Below, piece by piece: positions 57,277 through 64,000 of a DNA stretch of 64,000 bases. Both the position numbers and the translations under genes were made by a program. Numbering within the stretch: position 1 is the first letter of the stretch; each line of letters starts with the position of its first letter. The DNA is taken from positions 1 to 64,000 of the forward strand of contig NZ_BCRK01000006.1 of assembly GCF_001552555.1 (NCBI RefSeq), read 5' to 3'. Under the pieces are notes generated by a model. The model was not told where the DNA came from and made no database searches. It saw only the letters and a program-made list of their open reading frames with translations. Origin of the DNA: Nocardiopsis trehalosi NBRC 14201. GTDB taxonomy: Bacteria > Actinomycetota > Actinomycetes > Streptosporangiales > Streptosporangiaceae.

Positions 57277-57308
57277 GAAGCGTTCGCCGAGCATGCCGAG
57301 GGAGCCCC

Positions 57309-58163
57309 ATGCAGACCTGCCACCCGCTGGCCGGGGTCGTGCGCTGGATCAACGAACGCGAGCTGTACCTCACGATCGACCTGCTCGGCCCCCGCGACCC
57401 CGAACCCGAGGGCGACGACTGGGTGCGGCTGGACCGGCTGCCCGACCGGGTCCCGGAGCTGATCGACCGGCTCTCCGCCGGGGTCTGCCAGGGGCACCGC
57501 ACCTCGGCCGCGGCCTTCCTGGCGGGCGACCTCGGCCTCCAGGTGTTCGGCACCGCCTCCGGCATCGCCTACCTCACCGGGCGCGCACCCGACCTCGCCG
57601 CGCACCTGGTGTGGGTCCGCGTCCACGAGTCCGGCCGCCTCGACCGCCTCGCGATCCGCCAGGGCACCGCCGCCGTGCTGACCGGCGACCCCATGGCCCG
57701 CCGCCCCGGCGTCGTGGTGCTGCCCACCGAACGCGACCTCGACCTGTGGCTGGCGCGGTCCGCCGCTGCGACCCTCGACCCGGTGACCGAGGCGGTGCGC
57801 GCCCACACCCGGTTCGGCACCCGGCCGCAGTGGAGCATGATGGCCGACGGCCCGCACGCGGTGGTCCTGGCCGCCGCCGACGAGGTCGGGTTCGACCAGT
57901 CCGAGGCGTGGGAGCGCGCGCGGCGCATCGTCGAGCTGGTCAACCACGACCGGCCGCGCGTGGTGCCCAAGCAGCGCCCGTTCCCCCTGGCGCTGTCCGG
58001 CCGCCCCGTCCACCGCCCCGAACGGGTCTTCCTGGTGCGCGGCGGCTGCTGCTTCTACTACAAGGTCGGCGCCCAGAAGTGCGCCTCCTGCCCCATCGCC
58101 ACCGACACCGACCGCGAGACCCAACTCCGCACCCACTACGAGGTCCCCGCCCCCACCGCCTGA
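57309..58163 (+). CDS. FhuF-like [2Fe-2S] ferric-siderophore reductase
   Basis: 284 residues. The C-terminus has GGCCFYYKVGAQKCASCPI with C247, C248, C258 and C261, the CC-x9/10-C-x2-C [2Fe-2S] pattern of FhuF. The N-terminal part resembles the siderophore-iron-reductase fold (WSMMADGPHAVVLAAA). It should reduce ferric siderophore in the cytoplasm. ATG at 57309 with GAGGGAG upstream, 33 bp after an iron box. No siderophore gene lies next to it. Confidence 0.85.
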   Translation: MQTCHPLAGVVRWINERELYLTIDLLGPRDPEPEGDDWVRLDRLPDRVPELIDRLSAGVCQGHRTSAAAFLAGDLGLQVFGTASGIAYLTGRAPDLAAHLVWVRVHESGRLDRLAIRQGTAAVLTGDPMARRPGVVVLPTERDLDLWLARSAAATLDPVTEAVRAHTRFGTRPQWSMMADGPHAVVLAAADEVGFDQSEAWERARRIVELVNHDRPRVVPKQRPFPLALSGRPVHRPERVFLVRGGCCFYYKVGAQKCASCPIATDTDRETQLRTHYEVPAPTA

Positions 58164-58314
58164 CGGGCGCACGCCCACCCTCCGTCCCGGTCCGACACCA
58201 CCGGGGGAGGGGAACGCTCCCTTGTCCCCACTCGGCGCCGAGCGACGCGGCGGAAACCGACGCGCGCCCCCGTGCGGAGGGTGAACCACGCTCACAGGCA
58301 CCGCAGCGGCCGAC

Positions 58315-58770
58315 GTGGCACCATGGCGCGCGAGTGACGATCGCTGCCTGCACGACCTGTTGCCCGACCAGTGCTCGCTGTGCGTCCGCACACCTTCGGG
58401 CCTGGTCGACCGCGTCGTCGTCAGCGGCGGCGGCGCCGTGTTCCACCGGTCGGTGTCCTGCGCCGCTCTGCGCGAGGGGCGGCCCGAAGTGGAGCGGCGC
58501 GGCGGCGACCTCGCCGACGTCCACACGGTTCCCCTGGCGCGTGTTCTGCACGAGCGCTCGCCGTGCAAGACCTGCTTCCCGGACCACACCCCGCCCGGCA
58601 CCGAGCTGTGCTGGGTCCGCGCCGGACACGTCTGGCACCCGGCCCTGCTCACCCAATGGACGCCGGACCGCACCGGCGCCCCGGGTGGCCTAAGGCCCCG
58701 AGGGCGCCTACCTCCACGAGACGGTCCCCGCCACCGCCCTCCGCCCCCCGGCGGCCCCCGCCCCGCCTGA
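58315..58770 (+). CDS. Hypothetical protein with Cys pairs
   Basis: 151 residues from a GTG at 58315; the exact start is unclear. Cys pairs occur in RCLHDLLPDQCSLC and PCKTC, suggesting a zinc-binding fold. The last ~35 residues are Pro/Arg-rich and may be read-through beyond a domain. No family recognised. It lies at the junction to the accessory region, so it may be a remnant. Confidence 0.45.
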   Translation: MAPWRASDDRCLHDLLPDQCSLCVRTPSGLVDRVVVSGGGAVFHRSVSCAALREGRPEVERRGGDLADVHTVPLARVLHERSPCKTCFPDHTPPGTELCWVRAGHVWHPALLTQWTPDRTGAPGGLRPRGRLPPRDGPRHRPPPPGGPRPA

Positions 58771-58805
58771 GCCGCCCTGCGCAGCCCGCCCGAAGGCCGC
58801 GCCGA

Positions 58806-59110
58806 TCACCGGTGGTCGGCGGCGTCGGAGGTGGCTGGCGTCCCGTCGCCGTCGAACGTGGGGCCGTCGGTCCAGGGGTCATCCCTGCTCCTGCCGATCC
58901 GCCGGAGAACGCGTGGTGCGGGACCGGCAGGCGCATAGTCCGGTCGTACCTGCGGGCGAGCAGGGACGTCCAGGAACCGAACGTCGGTCCGGCGACGACG
59001 TCGTCCGGCGTGCCCGGTCGCTCCCGCCGCGGGACCTCGCGCGGCCGCCGAGGCGCTGCCCTCCTTGTCCAAAGGGCGTGTTCCCACCAGTCGCTCCGGC
59101 CGCAGTGGAC
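58806..59110 (-). pseudogene. Remnant of an Abi-like (Abi_2-type) gene
   Basis: On the minus strand, translation of about 59130-58870 gives HCGRSDWWEHALW, then after a gap DDVVAGPTFGSWTSLLARRYDRTMR and PHHAFSGG. These blocks recall the GRxDWW and VVA(x)LxFGFWxxLL(x)RRY segments of actinobacterial Abi-like proteins in the right order, but no complete ORF or start exists and the flanks need frame changes. The identification is from memory of family motifs. The wider stretch 58771-59525 (755 bp) holds no intact gene. Confidence 0.35.
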
Positions 59111-59335
59111 GCGTCGGCGGCCGCGGACGAAGCCGCGCAGGATCGTCCCGGACGTTCGCTCCTCAGCTCGGCCACGGGCTCGGCCGACTGCAGGACGCCG
59201 ACGTCACCTCGGGGAAAGCCGATGCCACGGACGACGCAATGGTATGAGCCGCGGTGCCTGTGTCGCTTGGAGCAAATGCCCGTTCGGAGTGGCATGAATA
59301 ACAGGACTGCCGGTGATCTTGTCGGTGGTTGTCCG

Positions 59336-59341
59336 TATGAT
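59336..59341 (+). promoter_or_regulatory. -10 box (TATGAT) upstream of the DNA methyltransferase gene
   Basis: TATGAT is a near-perfect -10. The -35 at 17-18 bp upstream (GTGATC) is weak. It is in an AT-richer stretch and lies 185 bp before the GTG start. The intervening leader contains several GTG/ATG codons but no gene. Confidence 0.4.
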
Positions 59342-59525
59342 TGGCCCTCTCTGATTTTTCTGCGGGCTGCTTTCGGCCGCAGGGGCGGATGCCGCGTAAT
59401 ATTCTCGGGGCGCCCGAGCGTCCCGATCGATCCAGTCATCCGAGGTGGACGCCGGATTCTTGATCTTGCCAGAGGTTGTGTGATCTCCTGGTGCTCGTTC
59501 TTCTCGTCCGATGGAGGTTGGCGCG

Positions 59526-61508
59526 GTGCGCAGGCAGCACTATGAGGTGCCTCTGGAGCGGAGCGACTACCTGGAGCTCAGGCGTCACAGGAACAGCTGC
59601 AAGCCCGAGAACTTCGACAGGTGGCTCGGTGGCTTCGGTGCCGGCAAGCGTCTGGCCGTCGACCTCTTCTCCGGAGCGGGTGGACTGAGCCTCGGACTGG
59701 AGCGAGCCGGGTGGACGGTCGCAGCCGCTGTGGACTTCGACGAGCGGGCGCTCCAGACGCACGCCGCGAACTTCTCGGGCATGAGCCTCCGCATGGACCT
59801 GGGCAATCCTGACGAGCGCGACAGGCTCGTCGAGATGCTGGCGCCGGCCGAGATCGATCTGGTGGCCGGCGGCCCGCCGTGCCAGCCGTTCAGCAGGGCT
59901 GGCCGGAGCAAGATCCGCAGCCTCGTGGAGCATCACGGTCGCGACCCGCATGATCGCCGCAAAGAACTGTGGAGCGCCTACCTCGACGTCGTGAAGCGCC
60001 TCCGACCGCGTGCGGTCCTCATGGAGAACGTGCCGGACATGGGCCTCGGTGACGACTTCTTCGTGGTACGCACCATCGAGGAGCAGCTGGAAGGCCTTGG
60101 CTACGCGACGCAGGTGCGTCTCGTCGATGCGTGGAAGTACGGCGTCCCGCAGCACAGGAAGCGACTGATCCTGCTGGCGAGGAACGACGTGGAGCGCTTC
60201 TCGTGGCGGCAGGAGCTGGACCACGATAAGCGCACCACACTGCGCGACGCCATCGGTGACCTGCCGGTGCTGCCTGTCGTGCCCACCGAGCGTGTCGGGC
60301 AGCGTGAGCTCCCGTACCGCGAGCCGTCCCAGCTTTCCAAGTTCGCTCGGGACATGCGCAAGCGGGCGCCCAGGGACCTGGTGTGGGACCACATGACCCG
60401 TCGGGTCCGGAAGGACGACGCGAAGATATTCGCCAGCATGAACTCCAGGACCCTGTACTCGGAGATCGACCCGGAACTACAGCGCTACAAGGCCGACCAC
60501 TTCACGGACAAGTACAAGAAGCTCGACTGGGCGGACCTCAGCAGGTCGATCACCGCCCACATCGCCAAGGACGGCTACTGGTACATCCACCCCGACCAGG
60601 ATCAGCCGCGAACCCTCACCGTTCGCGAGGCCGCGCGGGTGCAAACCTTCCCGGACAGGTTCCGATTCGCCGGAACGCGCAGTGACGCCTTCCGTCAGAT
60701 CGGTAACGCGGTGCCGCCTCTCCTTGGCGAGGCTGCGGCGGAGGCACTGCTGCCCGTGGGCGACGAGAAATCGAGCGAGGGTGGACTGCAACCGCACTGG
60801 CGCATGGTGCGACGGGATCTGACCACCTGGGCCGAAGGACGGCGTGAGTCGGAGGACTGGTATCAGCTGCCGGGCCCGCAGATGTCCGGGTTGCAGGCCG
60901 CCGTCGTGGCCGTACTGTCCGGGACCCGGTTGCCGCCTGCGCGGCTGGCGGAGATGGTCGAGGTCGTGCGGGGACGGACGTCGCTGAGCAGGGCTACGTT
61001 CGAAGCACTCACCGCGACGGCACCCTCCCATACAGCTAAGGCGCGGGTTGCCCGGCTGGAGGTGGGGGTCGGTGAGTCGGGCGTCTGGTGCGACGAGGAG
61101 AAGGTCCGCGAGCAGCTGGAGCTGAAGCCGGCTGAGGCGACGATCTACCGGCTGTTGGTCGGAGAGGACCTCCTATGGGTCGGGCAGGGGGCGCTGCGTG
61201 TCGCCGCCCGTCTGCACGGCAGTGATTCGGATCGCACGAACAGGCTCAGCGACGGCCGGGTGGACTTGGTGAAGCTCGTCGGAGCCGGTGAGGACGCGCC
61301 TCTTCGTATGGCGGCGCTTCGGCTCATCGGGAACAGCTTCTGCCGGTCCAAGGAGCCGTTCTGCGAGGTCTGCCCCCTGAGCAGGTACTGCGTCGCCCGG
61401 GAGAAAATCTCGGGCGGCCTGTTCACGGACGCGTTGGCCGGGATCCACGGACGGGAGGTGGTGCCGACACAGGCTCACGGGTCTGGTCGCACTGCCGGGC
61501 GACGCTGA
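59526..61508 (+). CDS. DNA cytosine-C5 methyltransferase fused to an EndoIII-like [4Fe-4S] domain
   Basis: 660 residues. Methyltransferase part: motif I VDLFSGAGGLSLGLE (45-59), motif IV GGPPCQPFS with catalytic C119, motif VI MENVPDM, motif VIII QHRKRLILLA (209-218), target-recognition region about 220-340, motif X RQIGNAVPPLLGE. Residues 450-625 form a second domain ending FCRSKEPFCEVCPLSRYC: C606-x6-C613-x2-C616-x5-C622 is the exact [4Fe-4S] spacing of EndoIII/MutY glycosylases. The glycosylase Lys is not evident (GQGALRVA replaces GVGRKTA). GTG at 59526 is chosen for GGAGG 8 nt upstream; ATG 59511 has none. Codon use is looser than the neighbours. Confidence 0.9.
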   Translation: MRRQHYEVPLERSDYLELRRHRNSCKPENFDRWLGGFGAGKRLAVDLFSGAGGLSLGLERAGWTVAAAVDFDERALQTHAANFSGMSLRMDLGNPDERDRLVEMLAPAEIDLVAGGPPCQPFSRAGRSKIRSLVEHHGRDPHDRRKELWSAYLDVVKRLRPRAVLMENVPDMGLGDDFFVVRTIEEQLEGLGYATQVRLVDAWKYGVPQHRKRLILLARNDVERFSWRQELDHDKRTTLRDAIGDLPVLPVVPTERVGQRELPYREPSQLSKFARDMRKRAPRDLVWDHMTRRVRKDDAKIFASMNSRTLYSEIDPELQRYKADHFTDKYKKLDWADLSRSITAHIAKDGYWYIHPDQDQPRTLTVREAARVQTFPDRFRFAGTRSDAFRQIGNAVPPLLGEAAAEALLPVGDEKSSEGGLQPHWRMVRRDLTTWAEGRRESEDWYQLPGPQMSGLQAAVVAVLSGTRLPPARLAEMVEVVRGRTSLSRATFEALTATAPSHTAKARVARLEVGVGESGVWCDEEKVREQLELKPAEATIYRLLVGEDLLWVGQGALRVAARLHGSDSDRTNRLSDGRVDLVKLVGAGEDAPLRMAALRLIGNSFCRSKEPFCEVCPLSRYCVAREKISGGLFTDALAGIHGREVVPTQAHGSGRTAGRR

Positions 61509-62001
61509 GCACGGCGCGCCCGACGTCCGCCCGGATCTCGCACTCCCAGACACGGACGACGGCCCAGCCGGCGGCCTCGGCCATCGCGGTGTTCCGACGG
61601 TCGCGCTCCTTGTTGGTCCTGATTTTCGCCCCCCACAAGGGGGCGTTCGGGCCGCGGAACGTCTTCGGGCCGTGCACAGGGCAACCGTGCCAGAAGCACC
61701 CGTCGACGAACACCGCCACGTTGTACCTGGGCAGGACGAAGTCCGCCGTACAACGGACAGCCACCTTGCGCTGCAGACGGAACCGGAGGCCGAGCCGATG
61801 TACGGCACGCCTGAGGGCGGCCACCTCCGGTTTCGTGTCCCATGCGCGCCGACCGCGCAGATGGCCGCTCAGCTCGGTGCTGACCCACTCGGCCCTCGTG
61901 CTGCCATACCTTAGCCCCAGTCCGTCGTCGATCCACGAGTGTGAGCGTGCCACACTCGTCCCGTGCTCCGTGAACCTGCGGAACTCCGTGTCGACGACCA
62001 T
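61423..62001 (-). CDS. vsr: Vsr-type very short patch repair endonuclease
   Basis: 192 residues. Conserved block GRRAWDTKPEVAALRRAVHRLGLRFRLQ (50-77), then CTADFVLPRYNVAVFVDGCFWHGCPVHG (84-111) with the Asp and His/Cys residues that form the metal and zinc sites of Vsr, and GWAVVRVWECE. Vsr nicks at T in T:G mismatches left by 5-methylcytosine deamination, so it pairs with the adjacent methyltransferase. ATG at 62001. Its C-terminal end overlaps the methyltransferase end by 86 bp in opposite orientation. Confidence 0.92.
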   Translation of the reverse strand: MVVDTEFRRFTEHGTSVARSHSWIDDGLGLRYGSTRAEWVSTELSGHLRGRRAWDTKPEVAALRRAVHRLGLRFRLQRKVAVRCTADFVLPRYNVAVFVDGCFWHGCPVHGPKTFRGPNAPLWGAKIRTNKERDRRNTAMAEAAGWAVVRVWECEIRADVGRAVLSVARQCDQTREPVSAPPPVRGSRPTRP

Positions 62002-62167
62002 GGCCGGGGAGTTCCCCCGGGGCTGGCTCGTGGAGGGAGGCGTTGCACCTGGGGAACCTCTCGGCTGCGGCGAAAGGGAGACGGGTGGATCGTGCTCCGC
62101 CGCGCCCACAACGCGGTGAGGGACCTGCCCGAGCACGGGGAGCCCTGACGAGCGAGACTCGTCGGAT

Positions 62168-64000
62168 CTACGGGTCGGGAACGAACCCGAGCGAAAGTGC
62201 CTCGTTGCGCGCGTGCAGTGCCTGTACCGCCTGGGGCTCGGGGATCTCCTGTCCGAGTTCGAGTCGCCGGCCGACGTACTGTGTGAGCTGACGCTGCGAG
62301 GGATCCAGTCGGTGCGTCTCCTTCGCCCATCGCTCGATGGCGCACCACTCGTCCGCCGGGACCGACGCCACCTCGTCGCTCGCCCCCCGAGCGCCTTCCG
62401 CACCGCCGGCGAGGGCTTCGTCGTCCAGCGGATGATCACGGAGCTCGGCCTCCAGATCGCGAGGCACGGACCAGGGCACGCGGGAGACCGCATCCCAGCA
62501 GGAGGACTTCTTGGCCCACTCGCCCACGTGGTTACCCTCGCGGGGCCTGGCCACGACCCGCATGACCTGGGGGCATAGGTCGTCGATCGCCGCTTCGAGG
62601 GCTGGCGAGACCTTCTGTTCACGCCAGATCCTGTCAAGATCGATGCGCTGTTCCGTGGCGAGCGCCAGACGGGCCATGGTGTAGGTCGTGATCATGCTTT
62701 TGTAGCTGCCCGCCTGATGGTACGCCGCGATGCGGTCGACCGCCTTGAAGAGGACCGCCATGGCTATCACGCGCTGGCAGTACTGGACGTCGACCCGTGG
62801 AGGCGACTCGCTGATGCGGTCCATGAAGGCGACGAAGTTCTTCTGCGCGCCGCGGCTGACGCTGAACGGGAGGAGACTCCAGGAGTTGACGTACTTCGCG
62901 AGGTCCGCCTTCGTGAACTTCCGACTGATCGGATTGAGCTTCTTGAAGGTGCGCTGCTTCGCCGGCGTCCGGGCCTTGGCCAACTCGTCGGTGTACTGGC
63001 CGCGCGCCCTCTCGTAGAACCAGTGGGTCTCCTGGCCGCTGCCGTCGGTCGTCGGTGCCCACAGCGTTCGGGTGATCCGCTGTACGGTCACGTGGTACTC
63101 GTGGTTTGAGCTGAAGTCGACGAGCGTCACGCGGTTCTGGGTGTTGGAGTACTCGGAGATCATCGGGACGATCTCCGCGAGCCGCTCGGGAGAGACCTCC
63201 GTCAATTTCATCTGGACGGCCACCTGAGACAGGTCGGCCTTGTCCCGGGCCGAGGCGTAGTGCAACGAGGCCGTGGTCTGACCGCCGTTCACCACCTGGA
63301 ACCCGTGCACCCGGGAGATGCCCGTGGGGGTGCCGTCCGGTCCGCGCGCGAAATCGACCCGGGACGCGGTCGCCGTGATGCCGTTGTTGTACGCCAGGAA
63401 CCTGCCCGGTGAGTGCAGCAGGGTCTCCCTGATACCCCGGTTGACCGATCCGCGAGCCTGCAGGAATGACCGGACGTTCAGCTCGAGAAGTCTCGTCCCG
63501 TACTCCCCGTACAGTTCGGCCAGTCTCTGGCCGGGGATCACGGCCATGGTCACCGAGTGGTCCGGTTCGCTGCTGGGTGCCGAGACGCAGGGCAGCGGAG
63601 GGTCGAACGAGACCACGATGGGCTCGCTGATACTGCCGGAGGTCTCGTGGCGGTGCAGCCGTGTGAGGTCCCACACCTCGTGGGTCACGGGGAGGCCGTC
63701 GAACTCGGTAGGGGGGAAGGTGGTGTTCGTGCCGACGCGGTTGCTGAGCAGGAAGAGCCGGATCCTCCGCACCTCGGTAAGAGCCTTTTCCACTGCCGCG
63801 CACATGTCGTAGACGTCGGAGGATTCGTCGATGTGCTGGCGCAGCCCGTCCCGACACCGGCGGACGAACGTCAGCAGGCGCCTGAACGCGGTCTCCGCCT
63901 GCCCCTTCGTGAGCTTGGACTCCAACGGCTCCAGATCGAAGTCGGTCACGAAGAGGTCGAGGCACTCCCCGGATTCCCCGATGCCGTACCCGTGTACGAG
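62168..64000 (-). CDS. AIPR family protein (abortive infection), 5' end beyond window
   Basis: 611 residues visible. The frame is open to the last base (LVHGYGIGESGECLDLFVTDF...), so the start is off the right edge. The hallmark FLAYNNGITATAS (about residue 190 from the first internal Met) and GFQVVNGGQTTASL are intact. AIPR proteins carry an N-terminal nuclease-like part and are found in phage-resistance loci. It lies 166 bp upstream of vsr in the same direction and is probably co-expressed. Codon use resembles the methyltransferase gene and not the core genome. Confidence 0.9.
   Translation of the reverse strand, partial: LVHGYGIGESGECLDLFVTDFDLEPLESKLTKGQAETAFRRLLTFVRRCRDGLRQHIDESSDVYDMCAAVEKALTEVRRIRLFLLSNRVGTNTTFPPTEFDGLPVTHEVWDLTRLHRHETSGSISEPIVVSFDPPLPCVSAPSSEPDHSVTMAVIPGQRLAELYGEYGTRLLELNVRSFLQARGSVNRGIRETLLHSPGRFLAYNNGITATASRVDFARGPDGTPTGISRVHGFQVVNGGQTTASLHYASARDKADLSQVAVQMKLTEVSPERLAEIVPMISEYSNTQNRVTLVDFSSNHEYHVTVQRITRTLWAPTTDGSGQETHWFYERARGQYTDELAKARTPAKQRTFKKLNPISRKFTKADLAKYVNSWSLLPFSVSRGAQKNFVAFMDRISESPPRVDVQYCQRVIAMAVLFKAVDRIAAYHQAGSYKSMITTYTMARLALATEQRIDLDRIWREQKVSPALEAAIDDLCPQVMRVVARPREGNHVGEWAKKSSCWDAVSRVPWSVPRDLEAELRDHPLDDEALAGGAEGARGASDEVASVPADEWCAIERWAKETHRLDPSQRQLTQYVGRRLELGQEIPEPQAVQALHARNEALSLGFVPDP

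Noticed and set aside
59511-59525. ATG 59511 as start of the DNA methyltransferase
   Set aside because: No ribosome site precedes it, while its own codons contain the GGAGG that fits GTG 59526.
58913-59545. 210-codon plus-strand ORF upstream of the DNA methyltransferase
   Set aside because: No ribosome site or family motif; it covers the decayed Abi-like region and the methyltransferase leader in another frame.

Overview
The window reads as a chromosomal segment of a very high-GC actinobacterium. Nearly every third codon position is G or C, GTG and TTG starts are frequent, and several genes look leaderless. It carries actinobacterial hallmark genes: WhiB1, sigma-R/RsrA, DasR, Kgd, an XRE/DUF397 pair and an Asp23/AmaP operon. 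A Nocardiopsis/Streptomonospora/Thermobifida-type organism is my inference from gene content and is not demonstrated.

Positions 1-24121 are mostly core genome. They run: a truncated DUF2087 gene, a YeeE-type sulfur transporter with a possible cysteine leader peptide, rsgA-aroA, an OsmC protein, a GltS-like symporter, SRAP/YedK, thiC behind a TPP riboswitch, a methyltransferase, sigR-rsrA with a sigma-R-type autopromoter, two tandem HD/HD-GYP membrane proteins, a small biotinyl protein, a hotdog protein, a TPP enzyme, dasR, pdtaS, whiB1, a lipid-kinase gene, a small membrane protein, an RsbW-like/SigF-like pair and a GNAT gene. This order parallels the Mycobacterium tuberculosis Rv3216-Rv3228 neighbourhood, with insertions.

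Positions 24174-51956 hold general metabolism and regulation: a polar amino acid ABC transporter, malic enzyme, an XRE/DUF397 pair, a quinone-oxidoreductase-like protein, a DUF4097-PadR operon with a recognisable promoter and operator repeats, DUF6104-kgd, an SDR without the usual catalytic Tyr, a BlaI-like regulator, an aminotransferase, a SUKH-4 protein, two M16 peptidases, a Ser/Thr kinase, an odd tRNA with anticodon UAG, Bcp, a CDP-alcohol phosphatidyltransferase, an Ala-racemase-fold enzyme and purU.

Positions 51977-56184 form one envelope-stress module: an ECF sigma factor and a zinc-finger/Asp23-like putative anti-sigma, divergent from an Asp23-DUF2273-Asp23-DUF6286-AmaP operon. A HAD phosphatase and an iron-boxed FhuF-like reductase follow.

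From about 58770 to the right edge the sequence becomes accessory, with looser codon use. It holds the remnant of an Abi-like gene, a cytosine-C5 DNA methyltransferase fused to an EndoIII-type iron-sulfur domain, a Vsr endonuclease and a 5'-truncated AIPR gene. This looks like one end of a restriction/abortive-infection island that continues beyond the window.
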